This document shows, one piece after another, positions 1 to 11,297 of a DNA stretch of 64,000 nt (position 1 is its first letter; every line of letters starts with the position of its first letter). Where the stretch lies: positions 3,100,001 to 3,164,000 of the forward strand of contig JAMXDE010000005.1 of NCBI GenBank assembly GCA_026770025.1, given 5' to 3'. The translations under genes were made by a program, and so were the position numbers. Below the pieces are notes generated by a model. That model saw only the letters and a program-made list of their open reading frames with translations, did not search any database and had not been told where the DNA came from. This DNA comes from Craspedostauros australis (taxonomy: Eukaryota > Bacillariophyta > Bacillariophyceae > Mastogloiales > Achnanthaceae).

Positions 1-1017
1 CCAGATTCGACGACGCACTGGACATCAGAGAAGGAAACGCTCCAATCAACGAATAGTGTCACACACTGGTGACGCATCGCATTGCGAACCCGGAGATCTT
101 GCTCAGGACAAAATTGTAGTATGGTCATCCATCACCAAAAGCAGACATAGATTCCTTAACACAGTGAATGACCACAGCGACTGTCCAAGATTGGACGAGC
201 GATAGGAGAACAATCGGGCCTAAATCTGGGGATATCAAGGGCATTGACTTATGGGATAGGTGTGAAGTGCCCACGCGACATTTGCGAAGAGGCGTATGAA
301 TGCTGTCGCTCTTGCTTCGCTCGGATCGGTTTTTTTCATTCCCTCTTGATGACTGTTGGGTTCCCAAGTGCCGTTCAAAATGTCTAGTGGGATTGTTCCG
401 GTACAATGGGTTCGAGCTTTTGTTGGCGCCTCCTCGCACATGTTCGTCACGTTTCATTCCCGTTGTCTGCTGAACAGAGCATTTCCACTTCCGATGTCGA
501 ACTGAGAAGTCGGAAGATTGTACGTTTGGATGCAACGTTGCGTGTCTGTCTGTCCTTCTCCGGCCATGATTGACAGTTTGTTTGTCTTTTGGTTGTGTTT
601 GTCAGTCAGTTTGTGATTTCCACAATCAGTTCAGGTTGATGTTCTTGTCCTTGTTCGACTCCGTTTCCACGTTCGCGACCACACCGTTCACGAACAATGC
701 AAACACGACCCATTCGAGTCAGAGGCACGTTTGGACACGAATCGATGCAACAATAGTCGGGGTAATCAAATGATGAGACGCAACAAACGGACGAACGAGA
801 TGTTGATCTTGTGACCGAAACACACGCGAAACGGGCGTGTTTGGGAAAGTGCGACAGGATCCACCCACACATCAAGAGGGACATCAACAGCGGTGTTGGA
901 GGGAGACAGTCTGCGAGCACAAGGAAGAGCGCATCCAATTGCTTTTTGCACCACACCTCAATGCTCATACCCATCAAATCAAATCAAATCGAAGCAAGCC
1001 AAGCCAAGCTAAGCAAG
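1..1017. other. Upstream region without a recognised gene
   Basis: Only short, overlapping open frames are present, with no recognisable domain. Positions 960-1017 form the leader of the glycyl-tRNA synthetase gene, with a short AAATC-type repeat and a GCCAAGC-type repeat just before the start codon. An in-frame upstream ATG at 961 is described with that gene. Confidence 0.5.
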
Positions 1018-3949
1018 ATGTCGACAGAAGAAGAGTCCAAGATGCAGGACGAGCTCGATGCTCTGAACGCCAAGATCACGAAGCATGGATCCGAAGTGCG
1101 GCAGCTGAAGAAGGATGGCGCTGCTGCGGATGCCATCGATGAGGCAATCAAGGCGTTGCAGGCTCTCAAGATCTCCGCCGCGGATCTGCAGGGCAAGCTG
1201 CAGGCCAACGTGCCGCAGTTCAACCGCAAATCCTTCGATGACTTGGTTGTGCGCAAGATGTTCGTCGTTCCGTCCTTCGAGATCCATGGTGGTGTCAAGG
1301 GGCTCTTCGATCTTGGTCCTCCTGCGTGCGGCCTCAAGGTGAGTGGAGTCTGACAGTTAGGTCTAACTGTCGTGTCTAGCTGTTGTGTCTATCTGTTGCG
1401 TCTATCTGTTGCGTCTAACTGTTGCCACTGATAGTGGAGTGGATCACCATGCAAGTGTTCCTGCGCACTCTGCTCTGCTACTACATTTGTGTACTTGAAC
1501 TCTACCTATGATACAATCCAAAACTATATTCTGTTCCTCCATGAAATGCGCCAACTAAACTAATCAATTATTTCTCGTCCCTAACACAACAACTCGAATG
1601 CAACAGGCCGCCATGATCGATCTCTGGAGGAAGCACTTCGTGTTGGCGGAGAACATGCTGGAAATGGAGTGCACCTGCCTGACCCCAGAATCCGTCTTGA
1701 AGACCAGCGGCCACGTGGAGCGCTTCACCGATCTCATGGTCAAGGACAAGCAGACCGGGGAATGCTTCCGCGCTGACAAGATGCTGGAAGATGCCATCGA
1801 TGACCTCATCGAGAAGACCCCCACCATGCCGGCCGAGGAGCGCGAGGATCACCTCAAGACCCAACGGCAAGCGGATGCCTTCAGCCCGGAGGAGCTGGAT
1901 GGGCTCCTTGCCAAGTACGGCTGCAAAGCTGCCAACGGAGATCCCTTCGGCGCGTGCTTCCCATTCAACCTCATGTTCAAGACCAGCATCGGCCCAGAGG
2001 GAACGGCAGTAGGATACTTGCGACCAGAGACAGCCCAGGGTCTCTTTGTCAACTTCAAGCGTCTCTTGGATCTCAATGCTGACAAGATGCCATTCGCCGC
2101 CGCCCAGATTGGTCTTGGTTTCCGTAACGGTACGTTGGCTTGTATTTGGTGCTGCGTTTGGTGTTGCATTGCGTGTTGCCTGGTGCAAGACAGTACAACA
2201 CAACGCAATGAGCACAACGTAATGAGCACAACGCAATGAGCACAACGCAATGAGCACAACGCAATGAGCACAACGCAATGAGCACGACAACTGCGCTTCA
2301 TTCCTCGCTGTTCCAATTCATGTTCTCACAAATTTCATTTCTTCGCTGCACTCCACACTGCTCCGCACGAATCTACCACGCCCTCTCAACACACTCGTGC
2401 CTCTCTTACGCATGCGCGTACGTCTTGACGAATGCAGAGATCGCCCCACGCAGCGGCCTGTTGCGCGTGAGAGAATTCTGCATGGGAGAGATCGAGCATT
2501 TCGTCGACCCCAACAACAAGGACCATCCCAACTTCCCTGCCGTCGCTGGCAAGGAACTCGTCCTCTTCGGAAGGGATGACCAGCTCGGATCTGGAAAGAC
2601 CAAGACAGTCGCGATTGGCGAGGCCGTCAAGGCAGGGCTCGTCAACAACCAGACCCTGGGCTACTTCATGGCCAGGACCCAGCTGTACATGGAAAAGATC
2701 GGCATGGACCCGGCGCGTCTGCGTTTCCGTCAGCATCTCTCCACCGAGATGGCGCACTACGCCGCCGACTGCTGGGATCTGGAGATCGAGTCCAGCTACG
2801 GCTGGGTGGAATGCGTCGGACATGCCGACCGTGCCTGCTACGATCTCGACGTCCATGCCAAGGCCACCAAGACGCCCATGGTCGCCACCATGAAGCTTGA
2901 CAACCCCCGCGAGATCGACATGGCGAAGCTCAAGTTCGATCGCAAGTCCTTCGGCATGGCCTTCAAGGGCGACGCCAGAACCGTGACTGGCGCCCTGGAT
3001 GCCCTGGCAGAGAATTGGGCCGACTTTGAACCAATTGCGACCGCGCTGGAATCCAGCGGCGTCGCCACCGTGGACGGCTTCGAGATCAAAAAGGAAATGC
3101 TGACATGGAGCAAGATCAAGAAGACGGTGCACCAGGTCAAGTTCACCCCTTCGGTCATCGAGCCATCCTTCGGAATGGGACGCATCCTGTACTCCTTGCT
3201 GGAGCATTCGTTCTATCAGCGTGAGAATGATGAGCAGCGCTGCGTCATGGGATTCAACCCGCAAGTCGCACCCCAAAAGTGCGCCGTCCTTCCCATCAGC
3301 AGCAATCCAGAGTGCAACGCCGTGGTACGTTTTGCTGCAGTACTTGCATGTTGGTTGGTTAGATGACGACTTCGTCTTTCGTCCTTTATGTGCGTTCGTC
3401 ATCTCACATTTGCTTCACGCATACGCTTTCCTCTATTCCATTTGCATTGCGGCATCTGTCTGCACTCGTTGCGCCTGTGACTCATGTACAACCGGATACA
3501 CCATGCCACGCCACCCGCACATTCCACACGAACCGCAATTGCGCAATGATCAGGTTGATGAGATCTCGGGAGCACTGATGGAAGCTGACCTGGCAACCCG
3601 CGTCGACAAGTCCACCGCGTCGCTCGGCCGACGATACGCCCGTTCCGATGAGATCGGTGTGCCGTTCGCCGTGACCGTCGACTTTGACACCCTCACCAAT
3701 GACTCCGTGACCATCCGCGAGCGCGATTCCACCATCCAGATCCGCTGTCCAAAGGATGACGTCGTCGACATCATCCACAACATCGTGTACAAGAGGACCA
3801 CGTGGGACAAGATCAAGAACAAGTACCCCGTCGTTCAGGTCGACGATGGCGAGGGAGGTGCCGCCGCGGGTGACGACAGTGCTGGAAAGACCACCGTCGT
3901 CGAGACGAATGCTCGTGGCCGATTCTCGCGACCGGCCCCGTCGTCATAA
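1018..3949 (+). CDS. GARS1: Glycyl-tRNA synthetase (eukaryotic class II, dimeric type), four exons
   Basis: Charges tRNA-Gly with glycine. Exons inferred at 1018-1338, 1607-2129, 2438-3324 and 3554-3949, all with GT-AG borders, sum to 2,127 nt and encode 708 residues, close to the family length. Residues about 10-60 form a WHEP domain ([12 protein letters not shown], then a helical stretch). The class II core follows: a [13 protein letters not shown] segment, a motif 2 that spans the exon 2/3 junction ([20 protein letters not shown]) and motif 3 (FGMGR) near residue 528. The C-terminal anticodon-binding domain contains [20 protein letters not shown]. The start at 1018 gives the usual WHEP-first cytosolic protein. 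An in-frame ATG at 961 would add 19 residues and could make an organellar form. Confidence in function is very high; the exact splice sites rest on reading frame and family alignment only. Confidence 0.96.
2199..2285 (+). repeat. 14-bp minisatellite inside intron 2 of the glycyl-tRNA synthetase gene
   Basis: About six tandem copies of a 14-bp unit (CACAACGCAATGAG) fill the first third of the 2130-2437 intron. One copy differs by a single base (CGTAATG for CGCAATG). The repeat has no spacer and lies within an intron, so it is a simple tandem array. Confidence 0.9.
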
Positions 3950-4270
3950 ACTTGATGCGAGCGGATGATGTCGAACGCGTACAAACACGACTACGAGTGT
4001 TTGATTCAAACAAGCCACAAAGTGCAGCCAATAGCAGCACCTTGCATTTCGTCTGACTCTGCTCCAATGTAATCCGCAGTGTTCGCAACATGGTGCATAT
4101 CACAACGGAGTAATAGTGTTAAAGGAGAGCATAAGTGCAGTACTCCACACATATTTGGGCATTGCAAAACATTACTCAAACACTATAATCGAGTCCAGTA
4201 CGAGTGCAGAGTACTCCTTCACATGTACTCTTCGGGACGAAGTTACTGGTGGCCACCTGCAGCCCCCAAT
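3950..4270. other. Convergent intergenic region
   Basis: The glycyl-tRNA synthetase gene (plus) and the next gene (minus) both end into this 321-bp stretch. It contains TACGAGTG and GAGTACT words near 4198-4215 and nothing else that I recognise. Confidence 0.5.
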
Positions 4271-4927
4271 TCAGCAGTACTTGTCGCTCGTCTTCTTGGA
4301 GCGCATCTGGAGCAGATCGCCTCTGGAATTCTGCGATCCGACCTTCTCCTGACGTATCCGGTAGGACCCCGACGTGGTCTTCTCCCTGTACACCAACGTC
4401 CGCCCCGCACCGCCGTAGGTGCCGAAGGCATGCCGTTCCTCCAGCTCCTTCGTCTTCTGCCGCTCCTTCTCCTTCTGCTTGCGCTCCTTCTGCAAATTCC
4501 TGGGCTTCGGCACAAAGCTGAAGGACTGCGGCGACTTGAGGCTCTCCGTGAAGGCCGAGGATAGATTGACGGAGGTGTTGGACAGGCGCATCGTGATGAC
4601 CCTCATCTCCTGCTTGCCGCTTTGGGGCAGATCGACGAGAATGGCATCGCCGACGCCCAGCTGCTTCTCGAACGCCGTGTCGATGCCCGTGACGACCGTT
4701 CCCGATGTCGTGATGGTGCCCTTACCCTTTTGGATCTTTGTCTGGGCGCTGGCGGCAGATGGGCGGTCCTCATTCACCGCGCTGCTGCTTGGAGCATCCG
4801 CTGCTGCTGCAATCACCGGAATGGCGCTGCTGCTGGGCTCTTCGGACGATCGCTTGCTGTGCTTCGACTTGCTCTTCTTCTTTTTCTTCTTCTCCCCCTT
4901 GAACATCAACTTGCCGCCCTTTCCCAT
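4271..4927 (-). CDS. Conserved lysine-rich protein with a small beta-type domain, function unknown
   Basis: A single exon encodes 218 residues from the ATG at 4927. I chose this start because it begins directly with MGKGGKLMFKGEKKKKKKSK, a basic tail like those at the N-termini of nucleolar or spliceosome-associated proteins (FRG1 and FAM32A have similar openings). A Ser/Ala-rich linker follows. Residues about 75-140 form a compact domain with the pattern GTITTSGTVVTGIDTAF, LGVGDAILV and VNLSSAFT, resembling small beta-rich repeats in uncharacterised proteins. A charged Lys/Glu coiled segment and a short GTYGGAGRTLVYREKTTSGS motif follow, and the protein ends in KTSDKYC. I do not recognise a named family. 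Nuclear location is a guess from the basic tail. Confidence 0.75.
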   Translation of the reverse strand: MGKGGKLMFKGEKKKKKKSKSKHSKRSSEEPSSSAIPVIAAAADAPSSSAVNEDRPSAASAQTKIQKGKGTITTSGTVVTGIDTAFEKQLGVGDAILVDLPQSGKQEMRVITMRLSNTSVNLSSAFTESLKSPQSFSFVPKPRNLQKERKQKEKERQKTKELEERHAFGTYGGAGRTLVYREKTTSGSYRIRQEKVGSQNSRGDLLQMRSKKTSDKYC

Positions 4928-6060
4928 CTTGCCTTGCCTTGTCTTGGGTTGGGTTGGTCTGATTGCACTGTCTGGTGCTTTGCTACTTGTGTGAGCTACG
5001 ATTAGAATAGAGTGATGCGTGCACGAGTATTGCAACGGGTTGACCAAGTGTTTCTTGTGTCGATACAGCCAGTCTTGGTTGTTGTTTCCATGTCGCGTTG
5101 TGGTGGGAAACGTGCCACAACCAACCATTTCGATGTTCCGACCGAAATCGTGTTGAAACCGTGAATGCCATTGACACGTCAAGCGGGACTAAATCGGCAG
5201 CATAGCATGTGATTGAAGACTAGAATATTTCTACTGGCAACACAAACACGGCGAAACGAAATTCACCACGCTTCGCCAGATACAGCGACTAATGAACGAT
5301 GTTGGAAGTATGCCATGCTTTGAGCATGATGATTCAAGGTAATTAGAGTAATGGAGTGGATAGAGCATGCACTCGTACTCGTGCGATGAAAGCATTGGAC
5401 GATGTCTGGTGATGATTGTGGTCGATCCAAGTTGGCTGGTGTTGCGGAGAGATCTTCGTTGGGGACGTGACTGACGTCAGACGACAACAATGATTCGATT
5501 GGAGTGCTGGACAACACAACGGACAATTTGCGGACGCCGTGAAGCGAAGCGCTACTACTACAACCCGAACAACACACCACCAAAGACGAAAGCAAAACCA
5601 AACCAAGACACGAGAGGAGACGTGGGTTGGATGGCTAAAGCCAAAGAGATGAAGCCAACAACAACGACAACAACGACAACAACTGCAACAACAAGACTCA
5701 GCACGCTCTGCTACGAAGGCAAAGCTCCGAGAGACAAGGCGAAGACCCATCACCGCACTCATTCCAGCACCATACCGGCGCCGCTCCAAGAGACCTTCCC
5801 TCCCAAGACAAGCCATTCCATCTCGCTCTATCCTGTCTGACCACCACTCAGCAATACCAATCGCACTCCATCACTCAACAATACCAATCGCAATAGCAGA
5901 GTGCGCAGTGCCAACACATCACTCCGACCAACAACACGTTCGGATCAAGCACGACACCATACTCCACTCCATTCTCCATCTAATCCAATACAACACAATA
6001 CAACAGAATACAACAGAATACAACAGAATACAATTCCATTCCATTCCATTCAATCTCATC
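4928..6060. other. Divergent intergenic region, with simple repeats
   Basis: The region lies between the minus-strand gene ending at 4271 and the inositol synthase gene. It holds CAACAACGACAA-type triplet repeats at 5655-5696 and repeats of AATACAACAG at 5990-6030 just upstream of the inositol synthase start, probably in its untranslated leader. The open frames here are cysteine-rich translations of the repeats and are not supported as genes. Confidence 0.5.
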
Positions 6061-8411
6061 ATGAGCAACTGCAAAAACTTGGACGGTGCATTTGAAGTGC
6101 AATCCGACAAGTGCCAATACTCGGACGATGCCATCCTTTCGGATTACACGTGAGTCGGATCATTGCAAAAATGTGGCTTGATGTTTGTGACGTGATGACT
6201 TCTTCTCTTCACAAATGCACAGAGTACTCACTCATTCATTCATTTTGGTTTGCGATGCTTCCCATTCTTCGTTCGACTCATTTAATTCGATTCATGGTCA
6301 ATTGGTTGTCAATGGGTTGTCAATTGGACATCATCCCACCACATCATACAACAACACCTACCGATGCATCGACAGATACCAAACGACCCTCGTCGAGGGC
6401 AACAAGGTCAAGCCTGTCGTGACCAACATGAAATTCAAGACGCAAAGGAAGGTCGGAAAGGTACGTACATACAGTGCAGAGCGTGTACTCGTAGAGCAAG
6501 ACCGGAATCGTCCGCTCTCTTTCACGCATGCTTCTCTGTCATCACGAGAACGAACAGACCATCTGGCCCTGACCAACATTTGTACATCCATGTCTGTATT
6601 CCACGCACATCGCAATCCATTCTGCACGATTGATGTGCTCATCCTTTCTCTTCTCCGAAACTTTCCTCAACGCACTCTCATCACCGCATGGTCATCATCA
6701 CTATCGCTGTCATGAACAGGTGGGAGTCATGCTCATTGGTATGGGCGGTAACAATGGATGGTACGTCAAACTGAAAACGAAACAAACCAAAAGCAAGGCC
6801 CAATGAGATATATTCATTTCATTTCGTATGCGACCATGGCTCTCTCAAAATGCGATGGAGTCGGGTTGCTTGGCATGTCTCCGTCCATCTTTCACAACCT
6901 GCCTCTCAATTCATCTCACAAAAATTGCCCTGTCGCTTGCTCGCCTCCTGCATCGCAAATTGCAAACCACACTACTATATGCTTCACACACACACATACC
7001 TGCACAAATGAACATGCAACGCCACAGCACATGCATTGGCGGAGCCATCGCGAATAAGCTCGGAATCACGTGGGAGACCAAGGAGGGTAAGCACGCATCC
7101 AACTACTTCGGATCCCTCGTCATGTCATCGACCGTTAAGCTGGGTAACGATTCGCAGGGCAACGCCGTCTACACACCCATGAGCAACATGCTCCCCATGG
7201 TGGATCCCAACCAGATCGTTTGGGGTGGGTGGGACATCAACGGCACCAACCTCGGGGACGCCATGAAACGATCCAAGGTCTTCGATTACGATTTGCAGCA
7301 GAAGCTCTACCCGCACATGAAGGACATGAAACCGTTGCCATCGGCCTACTTCGCAGACTTCATCGCCGCCAACCAGGGCGAGCGCGCCAACAACACCCTC
7401 AAGGGATCCAAGCAGCAGCAGATGGAGCACCTGCGTTCCGACATTCGCAATTTCAAGATGGCCAACGGCCTGGATAAGGTGATACTGCTCTGGACGGCCA
7501 ACACGGAGCGGTTCGCCAGCGTCGAGGAGGGCATCAACGACACGGCGAACAACGTTCTCGAGAGCATCAAACGCGGCGAGGAGGAGATGAGCGCATCGAC
7601 CGTCTTCGCTGTGGCATCCATCCTGGAGGGCTGCACCTTCATCAACGGATCGCCGCAAAACACGTTCGTTCCGGGCGTGGTGGATCTCGCACGACAGAAC
7701 AAGGTCTTCATCGCCGGCGACGACTTCAAAAGCGGGCAGACGAAGATGAAGAGCGTGCTCGTCGACTTCCTCGTCTCGGCCGGCATCAAGCCGGTGTCCG
7801 TCGTGTCGTACAACCATCTCGGCAACAACGACGGAAAGAACCTGAGCGCGCCCAGCCAGTTCCGCAGCAAGGAGATATCGAAATCCAACGTCGTCGATGA
7901 CATGGTCGCCTCCAACCGCATTCTGTTCGAGCAGGATGAGCATCCCGATCACGTCGTCGTGATCAAGTACGTGCCGTACGTCGCCGATTCCAAACGCGCC
8001 ATGGACGAGTACACGTCGGAGATCTTCATGGGCGGCAAGAACACGATCGTGATGCACAACACGTGCGAGGACTCCCTGCTGGCCACCCCGCTGATCTACG
8101 ATCTCGTGATCCTCGCCGAGCTGTGCGAACGCATCACGATGAAGAAGACCGACGCAGAGTCGTGGGAAACGTTCCATCCTGTCCTGTCCCTCCTCTCGTA
8201 CATGCTGAAGGCGCCGCTGGTCCCGAACGGAGCGCCCGTCGTCAACGCGCTGTTCGCTCAGAGGCAGGCGATCATCAACGTGATGCGAGCCTGTTTGGGA
8301 CTCGCGCCGGAGAATCACATGTCGCTGGAGCATCGGTTGGAGAGTTCGCTGGAAGAATTGCGAAAGCAGACCGAGAATGGACGCGCGGCCAAGAAGGCCA
8401 GGTTAGAGTAG
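6061..8411 (+). CDS. INO1: Myo-inositol-1-phosphate synthase, four exons
   Basis: Converts glucose-6-phosphate to myo-inositol-3-phosphate using NAD, the committed step of inositol and phosphoinositide synthesis in the cytosol. Exons 6061-6149, 6376-6460, 6720-6760 and 7028-8411 all have GT-AG borders and total 1,599 nt, giving 532 residues, almost the same as yeast Ino1. Residues about 59-71 form the NAD-binding turn [13 protein letters not shown]. Further conserved blocks are [83 protein letters not shown] and [11 protein letters not shown]. The 41-bp third exon carries only the glycine-rich turn. A basic tail (AAKKARLE) ends the protein. Function is secure; the weakest part of the model is the exon 3/4 acceptor. 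Confidence 0.97.
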
Positions 8412-8978
8412 AGTGCGGTGCTAGTATTGTAGGAAGCGTCAATACCATTGTCATCAATGTCAGCATTGCGTGATCACAAACTGTGGGCCGAGTTGGCGAC
8501 TTCCTTCTCTTGTTTCGCTTCGCCATTGTTGAGGTCTCGTTTTCTCGCGTGGGTCGAATCCCATCAGTGTTTCATCGTGTTTTGCGTTGCTTGATTGGTG
8601 GAAGATCGTGACGTCACATGGATGTTCTGAGAACGTCTTCCTCCTCGCAAACAAGACCAAGAAGACGAACAAACGCCTCCTTGGCGCACATGCACGAGGA
8701 ACTGGTGAGAGACCATTCTGCCCAAGACGCATGCAGAGCGACAACAACAACACCAAAGCATCTCCCTGTTTACCATTCTAACAATAGGAGATTGCGCTGC
8801 ATTGCGTCCCAGAAGTATCGGTATCGCAGGAGTATCCACAACTCAGCCATAAGTCTCGACCCGTGCAAGTGTTAAGACAAAGGACCCACAGCCGACCACA
8901 CGGCACTGCGCTGCACTGCACTACACGGCACTGCACTAGACGATACAACACGAGGAAGGATACTTACTGCCTTTGAAG
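8412..8978. other. Intergenic region
   Basis: Downstream of the inositol synthase gene and upstream of the hydrolase gene. Contains CACTGCACTACACGGCACTGC-like short repeats at 8904-8940 in the leader of the next gene. No gene recognised. Confidence 0.5.
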
Positions 8979-10812
8979 ATGGCCGAAACCAAGCAAGTGC
9001 CTGGCGACGCAGCGGCAGAGGGCTCCCGCGATGATTCGTACGATGCGCCGCCGCTCGTCTCGACGCAGACCGTGTTTGCCATCGGCATCTTCGTGTACAT
9101 CCTGGCATCCATCTGGCCACCATCCTTGCTCATCCTGACGGTGTTCGTGTGGAAGCTGACGACGTACTCCCTGCGCATCAACGATGAAGGCGCGAGCCGC
9201 CGCATGCTGCTGCACGAATTCGAGAAGAACGACAAGGTTTCCGACCATCTGCGCGAGATCCCATCGGACGTCAGCGTCACGCAGGGCTACTGGACCAACT
9301 CGAGAGGCATGCTGCTGCACACGACCACCATCACGCCCAAGGATGTGCCGGTCAAGGCGGTCATGTGCCATTGTCACGGCTACGCTGAGAATGCGTGCTA
9401 CACGAAGCTCAGGCTTTTTTCGACCTTGGCGCAGCGCGGCATCGCCGTGCTCATGATCGCCTACGAAGGCCATGGCAGGAGCGATGGTCATCTCACCCTC
9501 GTTGCGGACTTTGATGTTCTTGTCAACGATGTCGCGACGTACTACCTTCAAACAATCAAGAAGCTCTTCCCAGATGTCAAGGCGTTTTTGATGGGCGAGG
9601 TATGTGACGTACTCGGACTAGTGATGGTGTGCTGGTGTGATGGTGATTGTTGTGCTCCCATTGGCGTTGCCTGATGGCATTGGCGTTGTCAACCAGATCA
9701 ACGATGGTGCAGGATAGTTCGGTTGATGGACCTTCGATGACTCCGTACCACGCATGAATTGCACGTCCCATGATGGAACGTTCCTCATTTCGGCTGTGTG
9801 CCAGTGTATGTCACAATCGCAAGGAGCCATGCGCATGTATTTGCGACTGTACCTGCATCTCACAATCAAATACTCTGCTTTCTTCGTGCTGTGATCTCAT
9901 GTGCGTCGCACTGCATCATACTCGTACTCACCTCGTGATTGTGGCTTCGCTGATCGGTCCTGGTTGCCACTCGGTCGACAATGTCGAATTGCCCTTCTCT
10001 GGCGCTCCGCGATGTATGGTGTGGAATATGCTGCCTACTCTACGACATTCATGCAACACCATATCTCCGACTGAATCATCACAGTCCATGGGAGGCGCCG
10101 TGGCATTCCACATCTTGCAAGAGCATGCCGGCGTGTTTGCGGGCGTCGCATTCATCTGTCCCATGTGCAAGATTGCCGACAACATGATGCCACCGCAATG
10201 GGTCGTCGATTCTGTCCGCTTGGTCGCAGGACCCAAGGGGGTCGTCAACGCTCTTGGATATCTCCCCATCGCTCCCAGCAGAGGAGATCTCAAGTTTCTG
10301 TCCTTCAAGCTCCCTGAAAAGAAGGCGCTCTTTACCCGCAGTCCGACAGTCTTCGGACGCAACCCCCGCATCGCCACAGGCCGAGAAATGATCGTAAGTT
10401 ATGATGTTCATCGCGTTTGCTTGTTCACTTTTCCTGCTCGTACGAAAGAGCACGATGTCCTGACTCACCACACTGACTCGAATCAACGCAAACCCCTCAA
10501 CTCTGACCAATGTTTGTTCCTCCCGCACATGCAATGCCACAGGATGCCACGACAAGGATCTCCCAATCTCTGAAGGACTTCGATGTTCCATTCATTGTGC
10601 AGCACGGCAAATCAGACCGCGTCACCGATCCCATGCTCTCCCAGGCCCTCTACGATGAGTCCAAATCGAAGGACAAGACCATCAAGCTGTACGAGGGCAT
10701 GTGGCACTCCATGTTCAACGGAGAGCCGGATGAGAATTGCGCCATGGTCCTGAACGACACCGTCAATTGGATTCTGGAGCGAGCCGTCGATAAGGAAAGG
10801 AAGGATCAGTAA
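8979..10812 (+). CDS. Membrane-anchored alpha/beta hydrolase, monoacylglycerol lipase-like, three exons
   Basis: A serine hydrolase, probably acting on monoacylglycerols or lysophospholipids. Exons 8979-9599, 10085-10393 and 10543-10812 are all joined in phase 0 and encode 399 residues. One or two hydrophobic segments lie at residues about 28-58 (TVFAIGIFVYILASI, then LLILTVFVWKL), suggesting membrane anchoring. The core shows the oxyanion HG (CHCHGYAEN), a nucleophile elbow GESMGG whose Ser208 is created exactly at the exon 1/2 junction, Asp near 335 (HGKSDRVTDP) and His near 364 (GMWHSMF). This is the triad order of the lysophospholipase/monoacylglycerol lipase and caffeoylshikimate esterase families. 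The true substrate cannot be read from sequence. Confidence 0.92.
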
Positions 10813-11297
10813 AGTATTTACTTAGAGTGCAAGGATGCAGAGTATAGCACTGGTACGAGTCTGCATGGAATGGATTGTAGGTTTGTCGGCGTTGTTGTTG
10901 ATGTTGCAAGGGTCAACCAATCTAGCTCGCAAGAATAGAAAGGTGTAGCTACCGCCCAGTCCCGTTTTCATTTCAGACTACGATTGCTGGAGAAGCGAAG
11001 AGAACATTCTTTTTTCAATCATCACGAACAACAAATAGCAGGCGAAGACGAGAGGAAGAGAGCTCAGGCGATGGGCACGATCGTGCGCATCCATCACAAG
11101 ACGCACCCACAACTCTCTTGCCGGCTCATTCACAACCATACGAGTATTGCACATGCCAAGGTCGTACCATTCGAGAAAGAGAGCGAACTGATAACACTCT
11201 ACTCTCCTGTTCTATTCTATTCTATTTTGCACAACATTCAGAAGGACTACGAGCAGCAGCAGCAGCAGCAGGAACGAGAGAAAAAGACGCCGCCACA
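10813..11297. other. Intergenic region and leader of the deubiquitinase gene
   Basis: An open frame runs in phase with the downstream gene from 11118, but I regard it as leader because the ubiquitin-like domain begins only at the ATG at 11298. Contains a CAGCAG run at 11251-11270 and the word TACGAGTA at 11139-11146. Confidence 0.5.
11139..11146 (+). promoter_or_regulatory. TACGAGTA word upstream of the OTU1-like gene
   Basis: This 8-mer, here extended to TACGAGTATTGC, lies 152 bp before the start codon. The same extended word lies 76 bp before the start of the RRM gene (12576-12583). Its regulatory role is inferred only from recurrence. Confidence 0.3.

Noticed and set aside
2199-2285. Regular repeat resembling a CRISPR array
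   Set aside because: Units are 14 bp with no spacers and lie inside an intron of a eukaryotic gene, so it is a minisatellite.
11118-11297. In-frame 60-residue extension of the OTU1-like protein
   Set aside because: The family starts with its ubiquitin-like domain at 11298, and the extension translates a CAG run and leader sequence.
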